Shown: positions 1 to 7,996 of the stretch, piece after piece
Numbering within the stretch: position 1 is the stretch's first letter
Layout of the letters: each line of letters opens with the position of its first letter
Assembly: GCF_002198665.1 (NCBI RefSeq)
Contig: NZ_MWLM01000062.1
Span: 172,792-236,791, forward strand
Direction: 5' to 3'
DNA from: Novosphingobium sp. B 225
Lineage (GTDB): Bacteria; Pseudomonadota; Alphaproteobacteria; Sphingomonadales; Sphingomonadaceae
Length of the DNA: 64,000 bases
Made by a program: the position numbers and the translations under genes
Notes under the pieces: model-generated
Database searches by the model: none
What the model saw: only the letters and a program-made list of their open reading frames with translations
Told to the model about the DNA's origin: nothing

Positions 1-42
1 TTCGGGCTTGGGTTGGGCGGGATCGGGGGTAAAGGCGAACAT
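1..42 (-). CDS. Start of a gene running off the left edge (partial)
   Basis: An open frame begins with ATG at 42 on the minus strand and reads MFAFTPDPAQPKPE to the window edge. A GGAG Shine-Dalgarno sits six bases upstream of the ATG, and an in-frame ATG at 54 is an alternative start. Only 14 residues are visible, so no function can be given. It is divergent from the dehydrogenase gene at 105, which leaves about 60 bases for both promoters. Confidence 0.45.
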   Translation of the reverse strand, partial: MFAFTPDPAQPKPE

Positions 43-104
43 GGCTTGCTCCATTACAGGAGACAAGTGTTGCCGCCTAGCCGCGCTGCGCCTATCCTTG
101 GCGC

Positions 105-1574
105 ATGTCGACCAAACGCAAACTGCTTGTCGCCCTCGCCGTGTTCCTGCTCGTGATCGGCGGATTCGTCTTCTACATCCTGCGCGGGGTGCCCGCTGAG
201 CATTCGCTGGATGAACTGTCGGGGCGCGATCCTGTGCTGGTCGAACCCAAACCGGAAGAGATCCCTTCGGTTGCAATCGCCCGCCCGGTTGGCTGGCAGG
301 CCGGTGAAGCGCCGCAGGCCGCCCAGGGCCTAAAGGTAGTACGCTTCGCCGAAGGGCTGGAACATCCGCGCGTGCTTTACACCCTGCCCAACGGCGATGT
401 GATCGCGGCTCAGGCCGATGCGCCGGCCGGCAATATGGGCAGCGGCCTTACGGCCAAGGTTGGTGCGATGCTGATGAAGCGCGCCGGGGCACACGGCACA
501 TCGCCCGACGCGCTGGTGCTGCTGCGCGACGGCGATGGTGACGGCGTGGCCGAGCAAAAGTTTACTCTGCGCCAGGGCAACGGCCTCGCCTCGCCCTCGG
601 GCCTCGCCTGGCTGAACGATACGCTTTATGTCGCCAACCATGATGCCGTGCTGGCCTTTGCTTACAAGCTGGGCGAAACCACGCTGGCTGGCGCACCCAA
701 AAAGCTGATGGACTTGCCTGCCGGCGGCAACCACTGGATGCGCAACCTGCTGCTCGCGCCTGATGGTCAGATGCTTTACGTTGCGGTTGGTTCGGCCTCG
801 AACATTGCCGAAAAGGGGCTTGAACTCGAAAAGGGCCGCGCCGCAGTGTGGCAGCTTAACCTCAAGAGCGGATACCCTCGTCAGTACGCACAGGGCCTGC
901 GCAACCCCAATGGGCTCGCCTGGAACCCGGCAAGTGGCGAATTGTGGACCGTTGTCAACGAACGCGATCAGCTCGGCCCGGATCTGGTGCCCGATTATCT
1001 CACCAACGTCCCGGTCGGCGCGCACTATGGCTGGCCGTGGATCTACTGGAAGAAGTACGACGATGACCGCGTGCTATCGGCCCCGCCCGAATTTATCGAC
1101 GATTTCGTGCGCAAGCCCGAATATGCCCTCGGCGCGCATGTGGCCCCGCTTGGTCTGGTGTTTGTCACCGGCGGCCAACGCATGGGGCCGCAGTTCGCCA
1201 ATGGCGCTTTCGTGGCGCGACATGGATCGTGGAATCGCAAGCCTCTGTCGGGCTATGATGTGGTCTTTGTAAGGTTCGATGCCAATGGCAATCCGCTGGA
1301 CAAGCCGGTTCCGGTTCTGAGTGGCTTCCTGACCGGAGACGGCAAGACCCGTGGTCGTCCGACCTGGCTGGCCTGGGACAAGACCGGCGCCTTGCTGGTC
1401 AGTGACGATACGGCCGGAATCATTTGGCGGGTTGAGGCTCCCGGCGCGGTTCCTGCGGTGCCGATCCAGCCGGTCAAGGTTGGCCGGATGCCTCCGCAGC
1501 GCAATCTCAACGGGGACCCTATGGCCCAATACAAGGGCGCCTTCGGACAGGATCAGAAGGTCAAGCAGCAGTAA
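105..1574 (+). CDS. Membrane-anchored PQQ-dependent sugar dehydrogenase-like protein (sorbosone dehydrogenase family)
   Basis: Predicted six-bladed beta-propeller oxidoreductase of the glucose/sorbosone dehydrogenase family, which oxidises sugars or aldoses with PQQ in the periplasm. The 489-residue protein starts with a hydrophobic anchor at about residues 6-26. The propeller then shows family-like segments: EGLEHPRVLYTLPNGDV near residue 82, GGNHWMRNLLLAPDG near 207, GLRNPNGLAWNP near 264, and HGSWNRKPLSGYDVV near 371. The chosen ATG is preceded only by a weak Shine-Dalgarno. It stands alone, convergent with the DUF815 ATPase gene. Family membership is fairly clear; the substrate is unknown, and many relatives are annotated only as soluble aldose sugar dehydrogenases. 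Confidence 0.82.
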   Translation: MSTKRKLLVALAVFLLVIGGFVFYILRGVPAEHSLDELSGRDPVLVEPKPEEIPSVAIARPVGWQAGEAPQAAQGLKVVRFAEGLEHPRVLYTLPNGDVIAAQADAPAGNMGSGLTAKVGAMLMKRAGAHGTSPDALVLLRDGDGDGVAEQKFTLRQGNGLASPSGLAWLNDTLYVANHDAVLAFAYKLGETTLAGAPKKLMDLPAGGNHWMRNLLLAPDGQMLYVAVGSASNIAEKGLELEKGRAAVWQLNLKSGYPRQYAQGLRNPNGLAWNPASGELWTVVNERDQLGPDLVPDYLTNVPVGAHYGWPWIYWKKYDDDRVLSAPPEFIDDFVRKPEYALGAHVAPLGLVFVTGGQRMGPQFANGAFVARHGSWNRKPLSGYDVVFVRFDANGNPLDKPVPVLSGFLTGDGKTRGRPTWLAWDKTGALLVSDDTAGIIWRVEAPGAVPAVPIQPVKVGRMPPQRNLNGDPMAQYKGAFGQDQKVKQQ

Positions 1575-1596
1575 GGCACTGCGCTGCCCGGATCGG

Positions 1597-2424
1597 TCAT
1601 AGGTGCTTGCCGGCGCGGCCTGCCAGTTCGGTGACGAATTGCCAGGCCACCCGGCCCGAGCGTTGCCCGCGCCGTTTGGACCACTCCAGCGCTTCACCCT
1701 GATCCCATTCCAGTCCATGCGCGGCGCAGTAGCCGCTGACGATCGCCAGGTAGTCGTCCTGGGTGCAGTTGGGGAAGCCGATCGACAGGCCGAACCGGTC
1801 AGCTAGCGCCAACCGGTCGTCCACCGCATCGCGCGGGTTGATCGGATCGTCCTGTTCGCTGAGATGGCGCGGCACGATCGCGCGACGGTTCGACGTTACC
1901 GCCAGTCGGACATTGCCGGGCCGCGCTTCCACTCCGCCTTCCAGCCAGGACCGCAAGGCACGCGGACCAGCGGAATCGCCATCCTCAAAACCAAGATCGT
2001 CAAGAAATACAAGGAATCGGCGGTCCACTGCGCCAAGCGCGGCGAACAACGGGGCGAGACCGGACAAAGCTTCAGGCGCGACCTGAACCAGCGCGACGGT
2101 GCCGGGCGAAGCAGCTTGAGCGGTCGCTACGCTGGCGCGCAGCAAGGCCGATTTGCCCATTCCGCGTGATCCCCACAGCAACATGTCATGCGCCGCAAAA
2201 CCGGCGGCGAGCCGCGCGACATTGCTGACCACACGGGCTTTCTGTTCATCGATCCCGTGCAGCAGATCCAGCGGCGGAGCCTTGATTTGTGCCACCAAGC
2301 GGGCGCCTTGCTGGTCCCACACATAGGCCGGAGCGGCATGCCAGTCCGGACTTGGCACTGTGCGTGGTGCCAGGCGCTCAAGCGCTTCAGCAATGCGCGC
2401 CAGGGGGTCACCCTGATCGCTCAT
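1597..2424 (-). CDS. DUF815-family ATP-binding protein
   Basis: P-loop ATPase of 275 residues. Walker A is GSRGMGKS at residues 85-92 and Walker B is FLVFLDDL at about 137-144, followed by an arginine-rich AAA-like C-terminal half. The DUF815 family is widespread in alphaproteobacteria and its role is not established. The open frame extends further upstream, but the ATG at 2424 overlaps the stop codon of the acyl-CoA dehydrogenase by four bases (ATGA), which supports this start and translational coupling. It is probably cotranscribed with that gene. Confidence 0.85.
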   Translation of the reverse strand: MSDQGDPLARIAEALERLAPRTVPSPDWHAAPAYVWDQQGARLVAQIKAPPLDLLHGIDEQKARVVSNVARLAAGFAAHDMLLWGSRGMGKSALLRASVATAQAASPGTVALVQVAPEALSGLAPLFAALGAVDRRFLVFLDDLGFEDGDSAGPRALRSWLEGGVEARPGNVRLAVTSNRRAIVPRHLSEQDDPINPRDAVDDRLALADRFGLSIGFPNCTQDDYLAIVSGYCAAHGLEWDQGEALEWSKRRGQRSGRVAWQFVTELAGRAGKHL

Positions 2425-4151
2425 CCCGCCAGCGCCTCGGCGCTCAGGGCATAGAGCAGGTCCGCACCGGCCAGGGCCGAGGCTTTCAAGCCGCGCGCTT
2501 CGGACACCAGGTGAGCGTTGAACCAGGCGGAAACCACCGGCTTGGTCGCGGCCAGCGCGCCATCGGCCGCCGCGGCCTGGCGCAGCAACTGCCAGCCTGC
2601 GACCGCGACCGCACACATCGTGCAGAACGGCACTGATCCGGCGAGCTTGTCATCCAGCGAAGCATCGCTGGCCATCCAGCGCGCCACACCGATGCAATCG
2701 TCAGCCAGCGCTTTCAGTTCGGGCGCAGCCCCTTCGGCAGCGCGCGCTACATCGGTCAGCAAGGCAATCAGCACCTCGCCGCTTTCATATCCCAGCTTGC
2801 GGGTGACCAGATCGGCGGCCTGGATTCCATTGGTGCCTTCGTAGATCGGGGCAATCCGGGCGTCCCGGTAATGCTGCGCCGCGCCGGTTTCCTCGATAAA
2901 GCCCATCCCGCCGTGGATCTGGACCCCCAGGCTGGCAACTTCACAGCCGATGTCGGTGCCCCAGGCCTTGATCAGCGGAACCAGACAGTCGGCTCGGGAC
3001 TGTGCGCCAGGGACACCGAGCGCGCCGCGATCAACCTGCCCGGCGGTGTAATAGAGCAGCGCCCGTGCGCCTTCGGTCAGCGCGCGCATCCGCATCAGCA
3101 TGCGGCGCACATCGGGATGCTCGATAATTGCCACCGGGTCCTTGCCGGGCGAACCTGCGCGCGCCGACTGGACGCGTTCGCGGGCATAGTACTGCGCCTG
3201 CTGCAACGCGCGTTCGGCAATTTGCACGCCCTGATTTCCAACATTGATCCGGGCAGAGTTCATCATCGTGAACATCGCCTTCAGGCCTTCGTTCTCATGC
3301 CCCACCAGATCGCCGATGCATTCGTCATTGTCGCCAAAGCTCATCACGCATGTCGGGCTGGCCATGATTCCCAGCTTGTGTTCCAGACTGACCACGCGCG
3401 CATCATTGCGCCCGCCCAGCGAACCGTCGGCAGCAACGTGAAATTTGGGCACCACGAACAGGCTGATTCCGCGGCTTCCCGCCGGAGCTTGCGGAGTGCG
3501 GGCCAGAACCAGGTGGATGATGTTGCTGGCCAGATCATGCTCACCCCAGGTGATGAAGATCTTGGTCCCTTTGATCCTGTACCTGCCCGCGTGTTCGCCA
3601 GCAGTGATCGGCATGGCCGTAGTGCGCAGTGCACCAACGTCCGATCCGGCCTGAGGCTCGGTCAGGTTCATCGTGCCCGACCATTCGCCGCTGATCAGCC
3701 TGGCAAGATACAGTGCCTTCTGGCTGTCACTGCCATGATGGCTAAGCGCCTCGATTGCGCCAACGGTCAGCATCGGCAGAAGGCCGAAGGCCATGTTGGC
3801 CGTGCCGACATTTTCCAGCACATTGGCGGCAAGGGTAAACGGCAGCCCCTGCCCACCGTGCGTTTCTTCGCCCGAGATCGCGTTCCAGCCCTGCTCGACA
3901 TAGGCCCGATAGGCTTCGGCATAGCCCGCGGGCAAGGTGACCGTGCCATTGGCGAGCGCCGCTCCCTCCAGATCACCTGCCCGGTTGAGCGGAGCCCATT
4001 CGCCGGCGGCGAACTGGCCGATCCCTTCGACGATGGCTTCGACCATGTCCGGGCTGGCAGCGGCGAAACGGTCATGTGCGGCGATCTCTTCGATCCCGGC
4101 ATTGACCTTAATCGCGAGGATCTGATCGGCGGTGGGAGCAGTGTATTCCAT
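2421..4151 (-). CDS. Acyl-CoA dehydrogenase, long form with extra C-terminal domain
   Basis: FAD enzyme that introduces the alpha-beta double bond in acyl-CoA thioesters and passes electrons to ETF. At 576 residues it is of the long type (acyl-CoA dehydrogenase C-terminal domain, similar in size to DmdC), not the 380-residue type. Visible motifs include the flavin-binding MNLTEPQAGSDVGALRT stretch near residue 160, KIFITWGEHDLASNI near 195, and IAPIYEGTNGIQAADL near 435, where the Glu is the expected catalytic base. The substrate cannot be told from sequence; the DmdC-type methylmercaptopropionyl-CoA activity is only one possibility. Electron acceptors etfBA lie at the other end of the window. 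Confidence 0.9.
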   Translation of the reverse strand: MEYTAPTADQILAIKVNAGIEEIAAHDRFAAASPDMVEAIVEGIGQFAAGEWAPLNRAGDLEGAALANGTVTLPAGYAEAYRAYVEQGWNAISGEETHGGQGLPFTLAANVLENVGTANMAFGLLPMLTVGAIEALSHHGSDSQKALYLARLISGEWSGTMNLTEPQAGSDVGALRTTAMPITAGEHAGRYRIKGTKIFITWGEHDLASNIIHLVLARTPQAPAGSRGISLFVVPKFHVAADGSLGGRNDARVVSLEHKLGIMASPTCVMSFGDNDECIGDLVGHENEGLKAMFTMMNSARINVGNQGVQIAERALQQAQYYARERVQSARAGSPGKDPVAIIEHPDVRRMLMRMRALTEGARALLYYTAGQVDRGALGVPGAQSRADCLVPLIKAWGTDIGCEVASLGVQIHGGMGFIEETGAAQHYRDARIAPIYEGTNGIQAADLVTRKLGYESGEVLIALLTDVARAAEGAAPELKALADDCIGVARWMASDASLDDKLAGSVPFCTMCAVAVAGWQLLRQAAAADGALAATKPVVSAWFNAHLVSEARGLKASALAGADLLYALSAEALAG

Positions 4152-4204
4152 TGTGACGCGCCTTTTCCTTGGCTTTGCCGTTCTTCGCCTATAGCGGGAG
4201 CGGG

Positions 4205-5155
4205 ATGAGCGGCAAGAGTGTCAGTCCCGTGGTGCGCAGTGCAGATGCGGCCGGAATTGCGGCGGCGGCAGACTTTCTGCGCGGCGGCGGGCTGGTCGCG
4301 GTGCCAACTGAGACAGTCTATGGCCTGGCTGCACGGGCTGATAGTGCCGAGGCCGTGGCGGCAATCTATCGCGCCAAGGGTCGACCGGATTTCAATCCGC
4401 TGATTGTCCACGTACCGGGTCTCGAACAAGCTGCGGCATTGGTCCAGCTTGATGAACGCGCGCAGGCGCTGGCTGAAGCGTTCTGGCCAGGCGCGCTGAC
4501 CATGGTTTTGCCACTGAAGGCAAGTGCACGAATAGCCCCGGCGGTGACGGCAGGCTTGCCCACTCTCGCACTGCGCTGCCCGGCGCATCCTGCGATGCGC
4601 GCCCTGCTGGAGCAGAGCGGCCTGGCGTTGGCGGCACCATCGGCCAACCGCAGCGGAGGGGTCAGCCCGACTACCGCCCAGCATGTCGTGGGATCGCTGG
4701 GCGATGCAGTGCCGTTGGTGCTTGATGGCGGTCCTTGCACGGATGGAATCGAATCCACCATCGTTGCTCTGCGCGATGATGGTTCCTGGCAAGTTCTGCG
4801 CCCGGGGCCGATCACGCAGGCCCAGATTTCTGCGGTTCTTGGCTCCAAACCTGGCCTCGTGGCGTCACTTCAGATCGAGGCACCCGGCCAGCTCGTCAGC
4901 CATTATGCTCCTGGCAAGCCAGTGCGGCTCAATGTCGATAGTGCGGCGGCGGACGAGTTTATGATCGGGTTCGGGCGGATCGAAGGCCACACGAACCTGT
5001 CACCGAGCGGAGATCTCGCCGAAGCGGCGGCGTGCCTTTACCACTGCCTGCACCAGGCTGCGGCGGCACCGCAACCGCGCATTGCCGTGGCGCCGGTTCC
5101 CGATGAAGCGATTGGTGCGGCGATCAACGATCGGCTGCGCCGGGCCGCGGCTTAG
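4205..5155 (+). CDS. tsaC: L-threonylcarbamoyladenylate synthase (Sua5/YciO/YrdC type)
   Basis: Makes threonylcarbamoyl-AMP from threonine, bicarbonate and ATP for the t6A37 modification of ANN-decoding tRNAs. The YrdC domain is clear: GGLVAVPTETVYGLAARAD near residue 25, KGRPDFNPLIVHV near 58, LAAPSANRSGGVSPT near 140, and LDGGPCTDGIESTIV. A shorter C-terminal Sua5 domain follows, with a HYAPGKPVRL segment, giving 316 residues. ATG at 4205 has a GGGAG Shine-Dalgarno; an in-frame ATG at 4169 would add 12 residues. It is divergent from the acyl-CoA dehydrogenase gene. Confidence 0.9.
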   Translation: MSGKSVSPVVRSADAAGIAAAADFLRGGGLVAVPTETVYGLAARADSAEAVAAIYRAKGRPDFNPLIVHVPGLEQAAALVQLDERAQALAEAFWPGALTMVLPLKASARIAPAVTAGLPTLALRCPAHPAMRALLEQSGLALAAPSANRSGGVSPTTAQHVVGSLGDAVPLVLDGGPCTDGIESTIVALRDDGSWQVLRPGPITQAQISAVLGSKPGLVASLQIEAPGQLVSHYAPGKPVRLNVDSAAADEFMIGFGRIEGHTNLSPSGDLAEAAACLYHCLHQAAAAPQPRIAVAPVPDEAIGAAINDRLRRAAA

Positions 5156-5493
5156 CGCGCCTCATAGGGAACGCTCGGCATCAGCCGCTGCATTTCGTAC
5201 CACGCAGCTTCACGTTTGCGGCAAGCTTCCTGATCGCCGCGAGCGCAGCGCTCTGACTGTTTGCGGTATTCGCGGTCCAGCTCGCCCAGCCGCTCCTCGC
5301 GGCGGCGAATCGTCTGTCCGCGCCGCTGGTCACGCTCGCTCTGGCTGACCGTGGCAACATCGACCAAAGTGCTGCCAGCTTCCACCGCCTTGCCTGTGCC
5401 GCGCACTGGCAGAGAGGCCAGATCGACAACTGCCCCCGCTGCGCCGCAGCCGCTCAGCAGCATGGCCATGGCTCCGGCCCAGATCTTTTGCAT
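5152..5493 (-). CDS. Small lipoprotein with charged coiled-coil-like body
   Basis: Hypothetical lipoprotein of 113 residues. The signal peptide ends in a lipobox LLSGC at residues 13-17, so Cys17 should be lipidated and the protein anchored in the envelope. The mature part is small and rich in Arg, Glu and Gln from about residue 50 (a likely helix), with two further cysteines near 82 and 90 (SERCARGDQEACRK) that could form a disulfide. No domain is recognised. It lies downstream of the GIN-domain gene on the same strand, separated by a strong hairpin that may end that transcript. Confidence 0.75.
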   Translation of the reverse strand: MQKIWAGAMAMLLSGCGAAGAVVDLASLPVRGTGKAVEAGSTLVDVATVSQSERDQRRGQTIRRREERLGELDREYRKQSERCARGDQEACRKREAAWYEMQRLMPSVPYEAR

Positions 5494-5497
5494 AAAA

Positions 5498-5579
5498 CAA
5501 CCCCGCGCTGCATGACGATCCTGTGGATCGTAGCAGCACGGGGTTGCGCGGCGATGAACCGGGACTGGCGGTTCATCGC
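5498..5579 (-). terminator. Two consecutive hairpins, the second terminator-like
   Basis: Downstream of the GIN-domain gene, reading the minus strand, the first hairpin has a perfect 10-bp stem (5570-5579 with 5551-5560). The second, at about 5499-5545, stacks AACCCCG/CGGGGTT, GCTGC/GCAGC and ACGATCC/GGATCGT around a 3-base loop. It is followed by TTGTTTTATG, a partial T tract that runs into the start codon of the lipoprotein gene. Confidence 0.6.
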
Positions 5580-5592
5580 AATTCCGGCGCGG

Positions 5593-6354
5593 TCAGTCCT
5601 TCTGGGTGACCGTTTCGCAGACCAGCTTGCCCGAACCGAGCGAGCTGAGCTTGCAGCGTGCCCGGCCCTTGACTGTGATATTGCCCGATCCGACGATCTT
5701 GGCATCCACATCGCCATCAGAAGCGAAGCTGGTGCTGCCCGACCCGGCGATCTTAACCTTGGCGCCTTCGGCCTTGAGCGCGTCCATAGTTGCCGAACCG
5801 CTGCCAGCTACGGTCAGGTCCAGTTGCTTGACATTGCCCGCACCCCGGAAGTTGCCTGAACCGGCAATCGTCAGGTCCAGCTTGTCGCCGGCCAGATTGG
5901 ACGATTCGATATCGCCCGAACCCGCGATGGTTACTTTTGCGTCGCTCGCGAGTGCGTCGGCCTGGATCTTGCCCGATCCGGCCATGGTCACTTCCCTGGG
6001 TGCGGGCATGGTCACGGTGATCACGGCGGTCTTGCCGTTCTTTTCAAACAGCTTGTCCTTGCGCAGGATCCCCAATGATCCGTCCTTCAGGGTAAAACGC
6101 AGCGCGTCCTTGGCTTCCTGATCGCCTTCGACTGCGATTGTCAGCTTGTCGCCTTGAGTGATGTGGACCTGGTCCGGCCCCAGCAGCACCAATTCCTGCG
6201 GCGGTGTGCCCGACAGGTCGAGCTCGGAGAGCGGCTTGCCCTCTTCCCCGTTGATCGAGATGTTGGCTCCATTGCAGCCCGAAACCCCGGCGGCAAGGAC
6301 CAGCGCGATCGCGGGGCCAAGGGCCTTGACCAACTTGTCCAGCTTGAGCTTCAT
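5593..6354 (-). CDS. GIN-domain (DUF2807) secreted adhesin-like protein
   Basis: Putative envelope lipoprotein of 253 residues with a signal peptide ending in LAAGVSGC (lipobox-like, Cys near residue 27). The rest is a head GIN domain (DUF2807), a right-handed beta-helix made of short repeats; the repeat core is visible as many copies of AGSG or GSG (MAGSGKIQ, IAGSGDIE, IAGSGNFR, VAGSGSAT, IAGSGSTS, VGSGNITV). Function of the family is not established; an adhesin-like or anti-sigma-associated role has been proposed. The start is well supported by an AGGAGG Shine-Dalgarno at about 6361-6367 and by the signal peptide. Confidence 0.85.
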   Translation of the reverse strand: MKLKLDKLVKALGPAIALVLAAGVSGCNGANISINGEEGKPLSELDLSGTPPQELVLLGPDQVHITQGDKLTIAVEGDQEAKDALRFTLKDGSLGILRKDKLFEKNGKTAVITVTMPAPREVTMAGSGKIQADALASDAKVTIAGSGDIESSNLAGDKLDLTIAGSGNFRGAGNVKQLDLTVAGSGSATMDALKAEGAKVKIAGSGSTSFASDGDVDAKIVGSGNITVKGRARCKLSSLGSGKLVCETVTQKD

Positions 6355-6422
6355 CGAAAACCTCCTGCGTTGTGTATTATCGATATAATACGGCAAGGCA
6401 CCGCCTGCAAGGGGTTGGCATG

Positions 6423-6457
6423 AAAAAAGGGCCGCCTCCCGAGGAAGCGGCCCTTCT
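6423..6457 (-). terminator. Rho-independent terminator of carD
   Basis: Stem AAGGGCCGC / GCGGCCCTT around a CTCCCGAGGAA loop, followed on the minus strand by a run of six T. It starts about 20 bases after the carD stop codon. Confidence 0.9.
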
Positions 6458-6479
6458 GGCAATCCGGTTTCAGAAAAAA

Positions 6480-7016
6480 TCAGGCCGTGACAGCCGCTTC
6501 CGCATAATATTTGGGCGCGTGTTCGTTGAGGATCGCAAGGATCTTCTTGAGCGCAGCCGGTTCGTCGGTCTTTTCCATCGCAGCCAGTTCGCGCGCCAGA
6601 CGCGAGGAAGCGGCTTCGAAAATCTGCCGTTCGGAATAGCTCTGTTCCGGCTGATCATCGGCGCGGAACAAATCGCGGGTCACTTCGGCGATCGATACAA
6701 GATCGCCCGAATTGATCTTGGCTTCGTATTCCTGGGCGCGGCGCGACCACATGGTGCGCTTGACCTTGGGCTTGCCTTTCAGCGTATCGAGCGCTTCGCG
6801 CAGGGTCTTGTCCGAAGACAGCTTGCGCATTCCGATCGCTTCGACCTTGTTGGTCGGCACGCGCAGCGTCATGCGTTCTTTTTCGAATCGCAGGACATAA
6901 AGCTCCAGAGTCATGCCCGCGATTTCCTGCTCAAGCAGTTCGATCACCCGGCCAACCCCGTGCTTGGGATAGACAACGTAGTCACCAACTTCAAAGGCGT
7001 GCGCCTTGACCACCAT
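6480..7016 (-). CDS. carD: CarD/CdnL-family RNA polymerase-binding transcription regulator
   Basis: Regulator of 178 residues that binds the RNA polymerase beta subunit and stabilises open complexes at rRNA and growth promoters; the alphaproteobacterial form is CdnL. The N-terminal Tudor-like RNAP interaction domain is clear (FEVGDYVVYPKHGVGRV at residues 8-24). The helical DNA-binding domain includes KRTMWSRRAQEYEAKINSGDL, with the conserved Trp. ATG at 7016 has an AAAGGA Shine-Dalgarno; a TTG 15 bases upstream is unlikely. It has its own terminator and promoter, and lies next to fdxA as I recall for other alphaproteobacteria. Confidence 0.93.
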   Translation of the reverse strand: MVVKAHAFEVGDYVVYPKHGVGRVIELLEQEIAGMTLELYVLRFEKERMTLRVPTNKVEAIGMRKLSSDKTLREALDTLKGKPKVKRTMWSRRAQEYEAKINSGDLVSIAEVTRDLFRADDQPEQSYSERQIFEAASSRLARELAAMEKTDEPAALKKILAILNEHAPKYYAEAAVTA

Positions 7017-7188
7017 GTAACATCCTTTCAATCGTCAGGACTGCACCGCCGCCGAAACGCGGCTGGAAACTGGGTATGGGAACAGCGAACGGGTAAAGCA
7101 TTGCGACCCGGTTCGATGGCTCCATCAACCGATTTGCCAGTCCTGCCTTTCAAGATCTGCATCTGCCAGCGAGGCGGAAAGCCCCGTC

Positions 7189-7214
7189 AGTCGCGGATTA
7201 TATAGCATGTCCGC
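7189..7214 (-). promoter_or_regulatory. Probable carD promoter with extended -10
   Basis: On the minus strand TGCTATATAAT (7197-7207) contains both an extended -10 (TGC before TATATA) and a perfect TATAAT. No good -35 is seen at the right spacing. Transcription would begin near 7190, giving carD an untranslated leader of roughly 170 bases. The remaining leader (7017-7190) shows no other clear element. Confidence 0.5.
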
Positions 7215-7318
7215 AACAAAATTACCAGCGCGGAGAATCCCGCGCCGGGACAGGCGCAATTTGGGGTCTGGGCGGTGGTGCAAAGGCCCTGCCAAATGGC
7301 CGGCCCGACCAGCCAGGA

Positions 7319-7657
7319 TCAGTCGCCTTCGCCGGGCTCGGCCGAGAAATACTTGTCGAACTTGCCCTCTTCGCTCTTGTGCTCGTCGGCGTCGGCGGGG
7401 CTGTCCTTCTTGGTGGTCAGGTTGGGCCATTCGGCCGAGTACTTGGCATTAAGCTCAAGCCACTGTTCCAGCCCGCTTTCCGTATCGGGCAGAATCGCTT
7501 CGGCCGGGCATTCAGGTTCGCAAACGCCGCAATCGATGCATTCGCTGGGGTTGATCACCAGCATATTCTCGCCCTCATAGAAGCAATCGACGGGGCACAC
7601 CTCGACGCAGTCCATGTACTTGCACTTGATGCAGGCTTCGGTGACGACATAGGTCAT
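7319..7657 (-). CDS. fdxA: 7Fe ferredoxin FdxA
   Basis: Small electron carrier of 112 residues with one [3Fe-4S] and one [4Fe-4S] cluster. The first cluster region is [18 protein letters not shown] (residues 9-26) and the second is [12 protein letters not shown] (about 40-51). The spacing is typical of the Azotobacter-type 7Fe ferredoxin, and the C-terminal tail of about 50 residues is also usual. It overlaps the upstream S4 protein gene by four bases, so the two are probably cotranslated. Its partner is unknown. Confidence 0.93.
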   Translation of the reverse strand: MTYVVTEACIKCKYMDCVEVCPVDCFYEGENMLVINPSECIDCGVCEPECPAEAILPDTESGLEQWLELNAKYSAEWPNLTTKKDSPADADEHKSEEGKFDKYFSAEPGEGD

Positions 7658-7965
7658 GGCAGGCGGATCCCCAGAGGTGTTTCGTTCTGATCCGCTGCTA
7701 AGGCAGCACCAAGCCCTACGTCAAGCACCCGATAGCAAGTTTGCGCTTCGCTGGCAGGGCCGCGTCGTTCAGGCAGGGCCAGGACCTCGATCACCGTGAC
7801 GCCGCGGGGCAGCGGCAGGGCGAGTACATCACCCACCCGAATCGCGGTCCCGCTCTTTTCGACGCGGCGCCCGTTGAGCCGGATATGCCCTTCGCCAATC
7901 AGCGCCTGGGCAAGACTGCGGCTTTTTGCCAACCGCAGGAACCAAAGCAGCTTATCGATCCTCAC
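7654..7965 (-). CDS. S4-domain RNA-binding protein (Hsp15-like)
   Basis: Protein of 103 residues with an N-terminal S4 RNA-binding fold: [46 protein letters not shown]. The family is related to E. coli Hsp15, which binds stalled 50S subunits carrying nascent chains, but assignment to that exact role is inference. It sits between the helicase gene and fdxA on the same strand. The spacing to the helicase is about 30 bases, so the helicase, S4 protein and fdxA probably form one operon of RNA-related and redox genes. Confidence 0.85.
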   Translation of the reverse strand: MRIDKLLWFLRLAKSRSLAQALIGEGHIRLNGRRVEKSGTAIRVGDVLALPLPRGVTVIEVLALPERRGPASEAQTCYRVLDVGLGAALAADQNETPLGIRLP

Positions 7966-7996
7966 GAGGCGACATTCCGCATCGCGCCGGCTCGCC

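Noticed and set aside
2871-4208. 445-codon open frame on the plus strand across the acyl-CoA dehydrogenase
   Set aside because: Shadow of the minus-strand gene, with His/Arg/Gln-rich composition and no family features.
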